DNA from: UBA6183 sp943372215
Lineage (GTDB): Bacteria > Bacteroidota > Bacteroidia > UKL13-3
Length of the DNA: 64,000 nucleotides
Direction of reading: 5' to 3'
Assembly (NCBI GenBank): GCA_943372215.1
Contig: CALRXU020000012.1
Coordinates: 1 to 64,000 of the forward strand
In this document: piece after piece, positions 35,830 through 44,734 of the stretch
How the letters are laid out: the number at the start of each line of letters is the position of its first letter
Position numbering within the stretch: position 1 is the stretch's first letter
Position numbers and translations under genes: made by a program
Notes under the pieces: model-generated
What the model was told of the DNA's origin: nothing
The model's database searches: none
The model's input: only the letters and a program-made list of their open reading frames with translations

Positions 35830-35863
35830 AAAAAAGGCGTTTATTTTCATAAACGCCTTTTTT
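35830..35863. terminator. Bidirectional terminator after the first small T9SS cargo gene
   Basis: A perfect 14-bp stem (35830-35843 with 35850-35863) with a 6-base loop, six A on one side and six T on the other. It can stop the minus-strand gene at 35882 and works symmetrically. The core GGCGTTTA/TAAACGCC is repeated at 36733-36754. Confidence 0.9.
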
Positions 35864-35881
35864 AAAAAATTCGGCAAGTGA

Positions 35882-36580
35882 TCAATTTACAACGAATTTA
35901 CCCAATTTAATAAGTTCATTCTCAGAGTTGATTACCTGATATAGGTAAATACCTTTATTGTAATTACTCACCCTCAATTTAGCGTGGTTCAATTCGAAAT
36001 TTGTAGTTTCGATATGTTTTCCAGTTATATCAGTTACTATTATTCTAGCCGCTTGGTTGTAATCTATTTCAAAGTTAACCACATCCACTGCCGGGTTGGG
36101 ATAAACCTTTAATGAAGCCGCGGCATTGGTAATTTCTGAGAGCGCAGTGTTTACATATAGCCTAATATCAACGCAAGAAGTATTATCAGCCTCTGCTGCC
36201 CCTTCATCACCGGCTAACTTTACAACTACACAAAAATTAAAAAGAGTATTATTCTCTGCAAATCCAAAACCGAATGGGACTGCAGAAATATCCACTGATG
36301 CATTGGTGGCCAATGTTCCTGTAAGATTATAGGCCCACTGAATAGGATTCATATTTGGGTCTATAAGAGGGCCTCCATCTACCATATAAGTGTAATAAAT
36401 GGTATCTGATTTAGTAAGCGGAACGCCTAAATTGGTTAACTTAAACTCTGGATAGAACGAAACCCTATCGTAAACAATCTCTCCATCAGTAGGTCTTGTT
36501 AAATTAATGGATATGTTTTTTTGGGCCAAGGCACTAAAGGTAATTAGCATCACTAAAGGAAGTAAGCATTTTTTCATCAT
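35882..36580 (-). CDS. Small secreted protein with T9SS type A sorting domain (1)
   Basis: A 232-aa exported protein: signal peptide (about 1-19, ending ALAQ), a beta-rich body (about 20-150), and a C-terminal type A sorting domain starting at SLKVYPNPAVDVV, with the usual MDYN/EIDYNQAA, ITDITG and YNKGIYLYQV blocks and a short Lys-containing end. The sorting domain directs export through the type IX system and surface attachment or release. The body lacks a recognised enzyme domain. Two adjacent ATGs (36580 and 36577) are equivalent starts. It is paralogous to the next gene. Confidence 0.8.
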   Translation of the reverse strand: MMKKCLLPLVMLITFSALAQKNISINLTRPTDGEIVYDRVSFYPEFKLTNLGVPLTKSDTIYYTYMVDGGPLIDPNMNPIQWAYNLTGTLATNASVDISAVPFGFGFAENNTLFNFCVVVKLAGDEGAAEADNTSCVDIRLYVNTALSEITNAAASLKVYPNPAVDVVNFEIDYNQAARIIVTDITGKHIETTNFELNHAKLRVSNYNKGIYLYQVINSENELIKLGKFVVN

Positions 36581-36729
36581 TTTTACTTTGTTTATTAACG
36601 TTTAGTCCTTGTTGACAATAACTTGGTTGCATGAAATAACCGATTAAGCTAATTTTACACAACATTGGGTATTAATCCTATAGCTTTTGTCACCGAAGGT
36701 GAGCCTTATCTAAATATATGCGCACAAAA

Positions 36730-36757
36730 AAGGCGTTTATTTACATAAACGCCTTTC
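36730..36757 (-). terminator. Intrinsic terminator after the second small T9SS cargo gene
   Basis: Stem AAAGGCGTTTA (36730-36740) pairs perfectly with 36747-36757 around a 6-base loop. A-rich sequence precedes it, giving a U-tract on the minus strand. Core bases are identical to the terminator at 35830-35863. Confidence 0.85.
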
Positions 36758-36776
36758 CTAAAAATGTGGTAATAAA

Positions 36777-37523
36777 TTAATTAACAGTGAATTTACCCGC
36801 TTTAATTACTTTACCTTCTTCGTTGGTTACTTGGTATAAATAAATGCCCTTATTGTAGTTATTTACATTAACTGAAGCTTTACCCAAAGCAAAACTTTCA
36901 GTAGCAATTTGTCTGCCAGTAATATCTAAAATAGTTACGTTGGCTGCTTTGTTGTAATCCATTTCAAGGTTTAACACATCACTAGTTGGGTTAGGAAATA
37001 CTTTTAAGCTATTAGCAGCTGTAGTAAGTTCAGCCAAACCAACGCCCCAGCCTTGTGGGTTTAACCAAACAATGGTTTTAGCTATGCTGTTATTTGTATT
37101 ACCTGGAGCAATTTCAAAGTTTCTTGTTGGACGATTAATCAAATGAGAGATGGCACCTATACTTACTGTTCCAGATGTTCTAACAAATGAATTTGCAGCT
37201 AATCCCAAAGCAACATGCATGGTATCAGAAGGATTCATGTTTTTGGTTAGTACTCTGATGGCCAATGATGTAGTGTTTGGATAAGCCAAAAGTATGTTAT
37301 TTCCCGAAGTAATTACAAACTGGAATAAAACGGTATCTCCAACTTTAGCTGTATCAGGTCCATTGTTTTTCATTACAATGGTTATAGGTAATGGTGTTCC
37401 TGAGTCAGTGCTTCTTATTGTGTCAACTCCTAAGATGTTTTCTGTTGACCAATCAATAATTTGAGCTTTAGTTGCAACAGCAGTTGATGCTGCTAAAACC
37501 AATAATAGTAAGATTTTTTTCAT
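36777..37523 (-). CDS. Small secreted protein with T9SS type A sorting domain (2)
   Basis: A 248-aa exported protein: signal peptide (about 1-20, ending TKAQ), a beta-rich body (about 25-165) with the feel of an Ig/CARDB-type domain (TIVMKNNGPDTAKVGDTV), and a type A sorting domain from SLKVFPNPTSDVLN with ILDITGRQI and NYNKGIYLYQV. It shares the domain plan and terminator with the gene at 35882. Function beyond secretion via the type IX system is unknown. The upstream gap to uvrC is 59 bases. Confidence 0.8.
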   Translation of the reverse strand: MKKILLLLVLAASTAVATKAQIIDWSTENILGVDTIRSTDSGTPLPITIVMKNNGPDTAKVGDTVLFQFVITSGNNILLAYPNTTSLAIRVLTKNMNPSDTMHVALGLAANSFVRTSGTVSIGAISHLINRPTRNFEIAPGNTNNSIAKTIVWLNPQGWGVGLAELTTAANSLKVFPNPTSDVLNLEMDYNKAANVTILDITGRQIATESFALGKASVNVNNYNKGIYLYQVTNEEGKVIKAGKFTVN

Positions 37524-37582
37524 GTTTGTATAGTTTTTTTAGAAGAACAAATTTAATAAAAAGTTGCAATCAACCGCTATTA

Positions 37583-39388
37583 TTATGATAAGTGGTTATC
37601 AAAATATTGTTTAATTAATTTGGCTTTTGCAATGCCAACTACCTCAGCTATTGCATCTTCGTTTGATTCTTTAACCTTTTTAACGGACTTAAAATATGAC
37701 AAAAGTAGCTTGGTTGTTTCTTCGCCAATCCCCTTAATATTGGTCAATTCGCTTACAAAAGTATTTTTACTCCTGCGGTTTCGGTGGTGGGTAATGCCAA
37801 AACGATGGGCCTCATCCCTCAAATGTTGAATAATTTGGAGTGTCTCACTTTTTTTATCAATATATAATGGCAATTCATCATCTGGGTAATAGAGTTCTTC
37901 CAGCCTTTTGGCAATACCAATAACCGGAACTTTACCATAAATACCAACAGCCATTAAGCTCTCTACCGCAGCACTAAGCTGTCCTTTGCCTCCATCAATA
38001 ATAATCAAATCAGGCAATGGTGCTTTTTCCTCTACCAACCTCGAGTACCTGCGCTGAACCACTTCTCGCATAGTGGCAAAATCATCTGGGCCAACTACCG
38101 TTTTTACGTTAAAATGTCGGTAGTCTTTTTTGCTTGGTTTTCCATCTCTAAACACCACACAAGCCGATACGGCATTGGTACCTTGAATGTTTGAGTTATC
38201 AAAACATTCGATATACCTAGGCAAAGCCGTTAGTCTCAAATCTTTCATCATTTGGGTAAGCAACCTGTCTGTGCGTAGCTCAGGATTCAACTTTTCATAT
38301 TGTGCCAGCTTTTCACGTTTGTAATACACGGCATTTTTATGCGATAAATCCAGCAACTTTTTCTTATCCCCTGCTTTGGGCAGTGTAAAGGTAATGCCTT
38401 CCATCTCCAGTTCTAATGGAAACGGAAGCACTATCTCTTTTGAGGTGCTCTTAAATTGCTCCCGAACCTCGGCAATGGCCAACTCTAGCAATTCTTCATT
38501 TGTTTCTTCCAACTTCTTTTTTAACTCAAACGTTTGTGTTTGAATAACCATGCCATTGGCCACTTTTAAAAAGTTTACAAATGCAAAGCGTTCATCACTT
38601 ACTAAGCTAAATACATCTACATTATGAATGGTGCTGCTTACAATGGTTGACCGACTTTGGTAATGCTCCAGCACATCCAGCTTTTTTTTATACCGTGCAG
38701 CCTGTTCAAACTTTAAATCAGCAGCGGCTGCTTGTATCATTTGTTTGATATGGTTGGTGGCTTCGGAAAGGTTGCCCCTGAGGATGTTTTTAATTTCTTT
38801 GATGCTCTCCATGTAATCCTCTTCTGTTTGGTAAGCCACACAAGGTGCTTTGCAATTTCCAATCTGATACTCCAAACAGGGTTTAAACTTCTGTGCTTGT
38901 ATGTTTTCCTCACTTAAATTTAAGTTGCAATTGCGTGTAGGATACAGCGTTTTAATCAAATCAAGAATGGTGTGCATCATCGTGCCACTGGCATATGGGC
39001 CAAAATAATCACTCCCATCTTTTACCGGGGTTCTTGTAGGAAAAATTCGCGGAAACCGCTCGTTTTTTACACAAATAAATGGATAGGTTTTATCATCTTT
39101 TAAGTTAATGTTAAACTTGGGCTGGTATTTTTTAATTAATGAGTTTTCGAGCAGTAAAGCATCAATCTCACTGTCAACCAAGGTAAATTCAATATCAACC
39201 ACCCTACTAACCATTACGGCTGTTTTGCGATTTTCATAATGTGTTTTGGTGAAATAACTGGAAACCCGTTTTTTTAAGTTCTTTGCTTTACCAATGTAAA
39301 TGAGGTTGCCGTCTTTATCATAATATCTATATACTCCAGGGGTATCAGGTAAGGATTGCAGAATATTCTTGATGTGCGCTTCGGCCAT
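37583..39388 (-). CDS. uvrC: Excinuclease ABC subunit C
   Basis: UvrC makes the two incisions in nucleotide excision repair, working with UvrA and UvrB. The 601-aa length is normal. The N-terminal GIY-YIG nuclease is present (PGVYRYYD at 17-24, YIGKAKNLKKR at 31-41). A Cys-containing stretch (CNLNL, PCLEYQIGNCKAPC) follows, then a UVR motif near residues 205-240, the RNase H-like second nuclease with FDNSNIQGT and DLIIIDGGKGQL, and helix-hairpin-helix repeats near the end (NIKGIGEETTKLLLSYF). The ATG start gives the standard N-terminus. Confidence 0.95.
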   Translation of the reverse strand: MAEAHIKNILQSLPDTPGVYRYYDKDGNLIYIGKAKNLKKRVSSYFTKTHYENRKTAVMVSRVVDIEFTLVDSEIDALLLENSLIKKYQPKFNINLKDDKTYPFICVKNERFPRIFPTRTPVKDGSDYFGPYASGTMMHTILDLIKTLYPTRNCNLNLSEENIQAQKFKPCLEYQIGNCKAPCVAYQTEEDYMESIKEIKNILRGNLSEATNHIKQMIQAAAADLKFEQAARYKKKLDVLEHYQSRSTIVSSTIHNVDVFSLVSDERFAFVNFLKVANGMVIQTQTFELKKKLEETNEELLELAIAEVREQFKSTSKEIVLPFPLELEMEGITFTLPKAGDKKKLLDLSHKNAVYYKREKLAQYEKLNPELRTDRLLTQMMKDLRLTALPRYIECFDNSNIQGTNAVSACVVFRDGKPSKKDYRHFNVKTVVGPDDFATMREVVQRRYSRLVEEKAPLPDLIIIDGGKGQLSAAVESLMAVGIYGKVPVIGIAKRLEELYYPDDELPLYIDKKSETLQIIQHLRDEAHRFGITHHRNRRSKNTFVSELTNIKGIGEETTKLLLSYFKSVKKVKESNEDAIAEVVGIAKAKLIKQYFDNHLS

Positions 39389-39464
39389 GCCACGAAATTA
39401 ATCAACACAAATAAAAAATCGCTCATTAAAATTACTATTTTCGAATCCGGTAATTTTATAATGT

Positions 39465-39863
39465 ATGAAAAACTTATTGGTTATATCGTTAATGATGTTG
39501 TTCTGGGCTTGTAACCAAGATCCAAGAGCAGAACTTTCCAATACAGGCTCATTTGGAGCTATTATTGAAAACGCTGCGAGTGAGGATGTTACTACCCTAA
39601 TCCAAAAACTCCAAACCAATCAACAACTCAATGTAACCGTAAAAGGTGCTATTGCAGATTTTTGCAAAGGCGAGGGCTGCTGGTTAACTTTAGAAAACAA
39701 TAACGGTGAACCCTTGCTGGTTGAGGTGAAAAATAATGCTTTTGTATTGCCATACCACATTGATGGGAAAACAGCAACCGTGCAAGGCGTTGCCTTAATG
39801 GATAGTGCTGATGGTGGTAAGGCTATTCCTAAAATTATTGCCAACGGTATAGTAATTGACTAA
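39465..39863 (+). CDS. DUF4920 lipoprotein
   Basis: A 132-aa protein with a short signal peptide and lipobox LFWAC (Cys16). The body is a small beta-barrel-like domain with the DUF4920 block ADFCKGEGCWLTL (two Cys, possibly metal or disulphide) and a TVQGVALMDSADGG stretch. Biochemical role unknown. The ATG at 39465 is used; another ATG 4 bases upstream is in a different frame. The stop is separated by one base from the start of the epimerase gene, so the two are co-translated. Confidence 0.75.
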   Translation: MKNLLVISLMMLFWACNQDPRAELSNTGSFGAIIENAASEDVTTLIQKLQTNQQLNVTVKGAIADFCKGEGCWLTLENNNGEPLLVEVKNNAFVLPYHIDGKTATVQGVALMDSADGGKAIPKIIANGIVID

Positions 39864-39864
39864 T

Positions 39865-40878
39865 ATGTTAAATTGGCAAATAGAGGCGGTACTACTGGAA
39901 TTGAAGTACACCTGGAAAATATCTCGGAACAGTAGCACCCACAAAAAAAACTTTATCATTACCTGCAACTTTAACAACTGGAAAGGCGTTGGAGAAGCTG
40001 CACCAAACATTCGTTATCATGAAACGCCAGAGGTAATGGTTCAGGAATTTGAAAGATTTATCCAATCAGGCGGAAATCAGGTAAACGATTTGGATGAACT
40101 TACCCAGTTGTTGAACCAACTTAAACTAAAAAATGCCTTACGTTTTGGGATTGAAAGTGCATACATCCATATGTTGTGCCATGCTGAAAAAATGCCCGTA
40201 GCTGATTTTTTAGGCATTACGCCCTGCTGGCAAAAAACCACCAGTTACACCATGCCAATATTGGAGTTAGATGAGGTGGTAAACTTTTACCAAAACAATA
40301 ACCTCCAGCGATTTTCTATGATTAAGCTAAAAATTAATGCCGAAAATGGATTGGAGTTGCTGCAAAAATTCAGCAGCATTAGCAACCAACCCTTAATTAT
40401 TGATGCCAACGAGGCTTACACCAATGCAGATGACTTGCTTCGGTTTTTGCACCAACTAAAACCCTACCCCATTAAACTTGTGGAGCAACCCATGCCGGCA
40501 AACTGTGTAGAAGACTATATAGCCGTTAAAAAAGCAGGGCTTTTCCCTTTAATGGCTGACGAAAGTGTTTGCGATGATGCTGATTTTAGCTTGATTGCCC
40601 AGCAGTTTGATTGCGTGAACATGAAACTGATGAAAGCTGGCGGCTATTTAAACGGGTTGCGTATTTTAGAACAAGCCAAAGTGCACGGCATGCAAACCAT
40701 GATTGGTTGCATGGTAGAAACTTCATTGGGTATTTTAAGTGCGTTAAACCTATGCGGATATGCGGATTATGCCGATTTAGATGGATTTTTAATTGTTAAA
40801 AATGAACCTTTACGGTTAACGCATGAGTCTGATGGTATTGTTTATCACTCAGCAATATCGGCTCCTGCTGCTTTTTAA
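39865..40878 (+). CDS. Dipeptide epimerase (enolase superfamily)
   Basis: A 337-aa enzyme of the muconate-lactonizing subgroup, probably interconverting L-Ala-D-Glu and L-Ala-L-Glu during murein peptide recycling. Catalytic features are the KxK pair (MIKLKINAEN), metal ligands in IDANEAY, LVEQPMP and ADESVCDD, and the second Lys region (NMKLMKAGGYLNG). The C-terminal GCMVETSLGI is also typical. The frame is open to a TTG at 39856, but the ATG at 39865 directly after the DUF4920 stop is the better start. Exact dipeptide specificity cannot be read from sequence. Confidence 0.85.
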   Translation: MLNWQIEAVLLELKYTWKISRNSSTHKKNFIITCNFNNWKGVGEAAPNIRYHETPEVMVQEFERFIQSGGNQVNDLDELTQLLNQLKLKNALRFGIESAYIHMLCHAEKMPVADFLGITPCWQKTTSYTMPILELDEVVNFYQNNNLQRFSMIKLKINAENGLELLQKFSSISNQPLIIDANEAYTNADDLLRFLHQLKPYPIKLVEQPMPANCVEDYIAVKKAGLFPLMADESVCDDADFSLIAQQFDCVNMKLMKAGGYLNGLRILEQAKVHGMQTMIGCMVETSLGILSALNLCGYADYADLDGFLIVKNEPLRLTHESDGIVYHSAISAPAAF

Positions 40879-40879
40879 T

Positions 40880-40887
40880 TACCTTTG
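40880..40887 (+). promoter_or_regulatory. Bacteroidota -7 element before smpB
   Basis: TACCTTTG fits TAnnTTTG exactly and lies 9 bases before the smpB ATG, right after the epimerase stop. If used, the transcript would start within a few bases of the ATG (nearly leaderless). No matching -33 box was identified. Confidence 0.45.
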
Positions 40888-40896
40888 TAGCCTGAT

Positions 40897-41346
40897 ATGA
40901 TAGAGAAGAACCGATTAAATATAGTTAACAGGCGTGCCAGTTACGAGTACCATTTTATCACCACCTATACTGCTGGCATGGTGCTTACGGGTACTGAAAT
41001 TAAATCTATCAGAGCAGGACAGGTTAATTTAGGCGATGCGTTTTGCTTTATTAAAGACAATGAGCTTTTTGTGCGTAACCTGCACATTAGCTTATGGAAA
41101 CAAGGCTCTTATTACAACCACGAACCTATGCGGGTGCGCAAATTGTTGTTAAAAAAATCTGAGCTAAAAAAAATCCGAGCCAAAGCCCTTGAAAAGGGGT
41201 TTACAGTTGTTCCTATTAAAATATTTTTAGCGGATAGTGGTTACGCTAAAATTGAAATTGCAGTGGCACAAGGCAAGAAAAACTTTGATAAAAGAGAAGA
41301 TATCAAGAAAAGGGATGTGCAGCGAGACTTGCAGCGATCAGAATAG
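40897..41346 (+). CDS. smpB: SsrA-binding protein
   Basis: SmpB binds tmRNA and brings it to stalled ribosomes for trans-translation. The 149-aa length is standard. Typical blocks are NRRASYEYHF, LTGTEIKSIRAGQVNL, GDAFCFIKDNELFVRNLHIS and the basic C-terminal tail (KKNFDKREDIKKRDVQRDLQR). It is separated from the epimerase by 18 bases that contain a possible promoter, and ends 3 bases from the convergent hemerythrin gene. Confidence 0.95.
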   Translation: MIEKNRLNIVNRRASYEYHFITTYTAGMVLTGTEIKSIRAGQVNLGDAFCFIKDNELFVRNLHISLWKQGSYYNHEPMRVRKLLLKKSELKKIRAKALEKGFTVVPIKIFLADSGYAKIEIAVAQGKKNFDKREDIKKRDVQRDLQRSE

Positions 41347-41349
41347 CCA

Positions 41350-42087
41350 TTAGTTAAGCCTTACCAAATCGTTTGCTTTTTTAAACAACTTTTGCTCCAT
41401 GCGCAATGCCATGGGCACCAATATTTCCTCTTCAATCAAACTGTGTTCCTTTAAATCATTTTCAAAAGCCAACAATTCATTTACCAGCACCTTGTAAGCA
41501 ATGGAATCATTTTCATCCACCTTATAATTTTTCAGGAGTTTTCTAATGTTGTGCATCTCATCATCATCATGGTGGTGCTTTTGGATAAAATCTTCCATGC
41601 TAAAATCTTTGAGCACCAGCCAAAGTTTATTATTAAAGCCAATGCTTAAATCTTCCAGCTTTTTAATGTATGGAAACACTTTGTTGTTTTCGTAAGCAAT
41701 GTGCTTTAAAAAATCGGCTTTAAACGTGCCAAATATATTGGCCAATAAATGCAACTGTGGATAAGCTTGATGCAACTGGAGTTGCGTTTGCTGAATATGG
41801 TGTTCAATTACTGGTAATAAACGCTGCGCATAATTATGGTGATTGCTGATTAAGTAATTACATAACCGACCAGGTGAATATCCACGCAATTGCATGTGAT
41901 TGGTTTCCTGCTTTGCTTCACGCTTCAACATTTCTAAACGCAAGGCATTTTCGTCTATATTTTTCAAACGACAAATTTCACCCAGCGTAAAATTCAGGCA
42001 ACTGAATGCATCAATCCCATGCCAATGCATTACTGAGGCATAAGCATGGTTTTTTTCAAGTAATTCTCCAATGTTTAATTCAAGCAT
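41350..42087 (-). CDS. Hemerythrin-domain protein, ScdA/RIC-like
   Basis: A 245-aa protein using the ATG at 42087; the frame is open 24 codons further to a TTG, but that stretch is hydrophobic, unlike the family. The N-terminal part (HGIDAFSCLNFTLGEICRL) resembles the ScdA_N domain but lacks the usual CCGG pattern. The rest has the His and acidic pattern of a di-iron hemerythrin (NYLISNHHNYAQ, HIAYENNKVFPYI, KHHHDDDEMHNI, EHSLIEEEILVP). The family repairs iron-sulfur clusters after nitrosative or oxidative stress. The changed Cys motif means activity may differ from classic RIC proteins. Confidence 0.75.
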   Translation of the reverse strand: MLELNIGELLEKNHAYASVMHWHGIDAFSCLNFTLGEICRLKNIDENALRLEMLKREAKQETNHMQLRGYSPGRLCNYLISNHHNYAQRLLPVIEHHIQQTQLQLHQAYPQLHLLANIFGTFKADFLKHIAYENNKVFPYIKKLEDLSIGFNNKLWLVLKDFSMEDFIQKHHHDDDEMHNIRKLLKNYKVDENDSIAYKVLVNELLAFENDLKEHSLIEEEILVPMALRMEQKLFKKANDLVRLN

Positions 42088-42093
42088 GCAGAG

Positions 42094-42101
42094 CAAAAGT
42101 A
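42094..42101 (-). promoter_or_regulatory. Bacteroidota -7 element before the hemerythrin gene
   Basis: On the minus strand TACTTTTG fits TAnnTTTG exactly, 6 bases before the chosen ATG at 42087. This supports that start over the upstream TTG and implies a nearly leaderless transcript. The plus strand carries another match, TAACTTTG, at 42127-42134, which could serve the oxidoreductase gene at 42214. Confidence 0.45.
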
Positions 42102-42213
42102 CACATTTTATTGTAATTTTAAAGGTTAACTTTGCGAGCAAAATAAGCCTGTTAATCAATAACTGCCATGTACCAAAAACACCTATTACTTACACTTAAC
42201 ACCAAGTAGCTGA

Positions 42214-43251
42214 ATGTTTTGTGATTATATTATTGTTGGCCAAGGATTGGCAGGAAGTTTAATGGCTCACCGTTTATTGCAACACCAACAACGCATCATG
42301 GTGGTTGATGAAGGATTGAACCATACCTCATCAAAAATAGCGGCAGGCATGTTTACCCCTTTAAGCGGAAAACGTTTGGCCAAAAGTTGGATGGCTGATG
42401 AATTAATTGGTGAAGCTGAAATCACCTATGCTGAAATGGAAGAACTTTTCAAACAATCATTCATTACCCACCAACCTATTCAAATTAGCTTCTCATCGGT
42501 TAAAGAGCAAAATGATTTTTATGGCGCACAACATGCCAATATAGCGCAATACCTGCAAACTGATGTAACCATGCACAACGGTTTGCAGGCCCCCTATGGC
42601 GGATTTGAGGTGCTTAAAAGCGGTTGGTTAAATACCACTGGTTTACTAAAGGCTATAAAAGATAACCTCGTAAGTAAACACCTATACCTAAATGAGGCAT
42701 TTGATTATGCACAGCTTACCCCTACTGATTCAGGTTGGCAATACAAAAACATCTACTCCAAAGGCATTGTTTTTTGCGAAGGGTATAAAAACGCCAACAA
42801 CCCTTTTTTCAAACATATTCCAATTATTGCAAACAAAGGAGATGTATTCCAACTGCAAACCAGCTGTTTGGATGGGCTTAAAATTTATAAACGTGGAGCT
42901 TATGCGGTTTGCTTAGGTCCAACACAATTTAAAGTTGGCTCCACTTACCATTGGGATAATGACCATGAGCAACCCAATGAAAAAGGGTATGCTGAGCTAC
43001 AACAAAAAGTAAACCAATTGCTTCAGGGTGATTATGAAGTAAAACAGCACCTTGCTGGAATAAGGCCCACAACAAAAGACAGGCGACCTGTTTTGGGGCA
43101 ACACCAAAACCACCAAGGGTTATATTTGTTTAATGGCTTAGGAACCAAAGGCGTGATGCTGGCCCCCTACTTTAGCAAAGTAATGGCTGATTTTATATTA
43201 TTAAACAAACAATTACCAAAAGAAGTTAACCTTACCCGATTTACAACATGA
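42214..43251 (+). CDS. FAD-dependent oxidoreductase (DadA/ThiO-like)
   Basis: A 345-aa flavoprotein with the Rossmann FAD motif near the N-terminus (VGQGLAGS, residues 8-15, with the strand-end VVDEG). A second motif, SKIAAGMFTPLSG, and the C-terminal GIRPTTKDRRPVLG and NGLGTKGVMLAPYF are typical of the D-amino-acid oxidase fold (GO/DadA/TRMU-associated oxidases). The substrate is not clear. The stop overlaps the start of the hydrolase gene by 4 bases, so they are co-translated. Confidence 0.8.
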   Translation: MFCDYIIVGQGLAGSLMAHRLLQHQQRIMVVDEGLNHTSSKIAAGMFTPLSGKRLAKSWMADELIGEAEITYAEMEELFKQSFITHQPIQISFSSVKEQNDFYGAQHANIAQYLQTDVTMHNGLQAPYGGFEVLKSGWLNTTGLLKAIKDNLVSKHLYLNEAFDYAQLTPTDSGWQYKNIYSKGIVFCEGYKNANNPFFKHIPIIANKGDVFQLQTSCLDGLKIYKRGAYAVCLGPTQFKVGSTYHWDNDHEQPNEKGYAELQQKVNQLLQGDYEVKQHLAGIRPTTKDRRPVLGQHQNHQGLYLFNGLGTKGVMLAPYFSKVMADFILLNKQLPKEVNLTRFTT

Positions 43252-44024
43252 TACAATTGAATTATAAAGAATACGGTACTACAGGTCCAGTACTCATTAT
43301 TTTACATGGCTTTTTAGGCTCGTTAGACAATTGGCACAGCCTAGCAACAGAATGGGGAAACCAAGGTTTACATGTGTTCACACTAGATGCCAGAAACCAC
43401 GGCAAATCTCCACATACGGATACACATAGCATACCGTTAATGGTTGAGGACGTGAAGGACTTTATGTTGCAGCAACATATCACAACCGCAAGTGTATTGG
43501 GACATAGCATGGGTGGCAAGGTGGCCATGCAGTTTGCCTTAAATTTTCCTGAGTTAACTGAAAAACTGTTGGTGGCTGATATGGCGCCCAGGGCGTACCG
43601 GGTTGGTGCGCATGATGATGTGTTTAATGCCATCAATAATGTTGATTTGAGTAAAGCGCAAACCAGAAAAGAAGTTGATGAGGCCATGGCTGTTTATTTG
43701 GGTGATTTTGGCACACGGCAATTTGTAATGAAAGGATTGGAGCGCACGGATGATGAACATTACAAATGGAAGTTTAATGTGGCCACTTTGCAAAAAGATT
43801 ACGAGTCTATTTTACATCAAATTGAAACTGTTCAACCTTTTATTGGACCTGTGCTTTTTTTACGTGGCGCGCTTTCGTTATATATTCAGGAAAAGGATTT
43901 TGCATTGATGCAGGAGTTGTTCCCAAACCACCATTTGATTACCATAGAAAAAGCAGGGCACTGGCTGCATGCCGACCAACCCAAATTGTTTGGCAAAGCG
44001 GTGCTTGATTTTTTGATGCAATAA
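43248..44024 (+). CDS. Alpha/beta-fold hydrolase (YbfF-like esterase)
   Basis: A 258-aa hydrolase with an oxyanion-hole motif HGFLGS (20-25), the nucleophile elbow GHSMGG (Ser87), and the catalytic His in AGHWLHADQP (His238). The size and sequence pattern are closest to YbfF-type short-chain esterases, but substrates in this family vary widely. It is translationally coupled to the FAD oxidoreductase, suggesting they act in one route. Confidence 0.85.
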   Translation: MIQLNYKEYGTTGPVLIILHGFLGSLDNWHSLATEWGNQGLHVFTLDARNHGKSPHTDTHSIPLMVEDVKDFMLQQHITTASVLGHSMGGKVAMQFALNFPELTEKLLVADMAPRAYRVGAHDDVFNAINNVDLSKAQTRKEVDEAMAVYLGDFGTRQFVMKGLERTDDEHYKWKFNVATLQKDYESILHQIETVQPFIGPVLFLRGALSLYIQEKDFALMQELFPNHHLITIEKAGHWLHADQPKLFGKAVLDFLMQ

Positions 44025-44102
44025 CTAAACATATAAGCACAAAGTAAATGCCTACAAGAACATGATAAGTACCAAAGTTAAGAAAGCCAATATCCAAAAA
44101 AG

Positions 44103-44669
44103 ATGATAACAAGCTACCTTGATTCCTTTCATATTTTGACTACTCATGAAATTGAAACTTTCATCAGCTTAACTTCGAAGAGATTTATAAATAAAGGGGA
44201 TTACTTTATTCATGAAGGTGAAGTTTGTAAAGAGGTAGCGTTTGTTTGCAGCGGCACCTTGCGTTCTTTCTACATTTCTGACACAAGTGAAGAAATTACC
44301 TATTGTATTACTTTCCCCAATAATCTGATTACAGCTTATTCGTCATTTATTACCAAACAGGCTACTGAAGAAAATATCCAAGCAATCACACCTGCTGAAT
44401 TGCTCATCATTTCAAAAAAAGATATGGATGATTTGGCAATGAGTAGTCCAAATTGGGTAACATTTTTGAAAGTTATGGCTGAACTGCAATACATTGAACT
44501 TGAAAAAAGAATATTCCAATTGCAAAAGAACAAAGCGTTACAACGTTATAGTGATTTGCTTAAGAATCAACCAGAATATATCCAAAATATTCCCCTACAG
44601 TATTTAGCTTCTTACCTCGGAATTACACAACGCCATTTAAGTAGAATCAGAAAAGAAATTTCTTTTTAG
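44103..44669 (+). CDS. Crp/Fnr family transcriptional regulator
   Basis: A 188-aa regulator. The N-terminal cyclic-nucleotide-binding-like barrel includes KGDYFIHEGEVCKEVAFVCSG and the C-terminal DNA-binding helices include LASYLGITQRHLSRIRKEI. There are no Fnr-type cluster Cys at the N-terminus and no clear cAMP-binding signature, so the ligand is unknown. It probably controls the NAD(P)H oxidoreductase gene 65 bases downstream, which has its own good promoter. Similar regulators in Bacteroidota often sit beside the flavoprotein they control. Confidence 0.85.
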   Translation: MITSYLDSFHILTTHEIETFISLTSKRFINKGDYFIHEGEVCKEVAFVCSGTLRSFYISDTSEEITYCITFPNNLITAYSSFITKQATEENIQAITPAELLIISKKDMDDLAMSSPNWVTFLKVMAELQYIELEKRIFQLQKNKALQRYSDLLKNQPEYIQNIPLQYLASYLGITQRHLSRIRKEISF

Positions 44670-44681
44670 ACAAATGTCCTG

Positions 44682-44710
44682 TTTGAACAAAAACACTGGC
44701 TTTACTTTTG
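44682..44710 (+). promoter_or_regulatory. Bacteroidota promoter before the NAD(P)H oxidoreductase
   Basis: A TTTG (44682-44685) and a perfect TAnnTTTG match, TACTTTTG (44703-44710), are 17 bases apart. Transcription would start near 44717 and leave a leader of about 18 bases that contains AAGGA before the ATG at 44735. It lies between the Crp/Fnr stop and the oxidoreductase, where a regulator site is expected. Confidence 0.6.
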
Positions 44711-44734
44711 TTTCTTCAACTTATAAGGAACATA

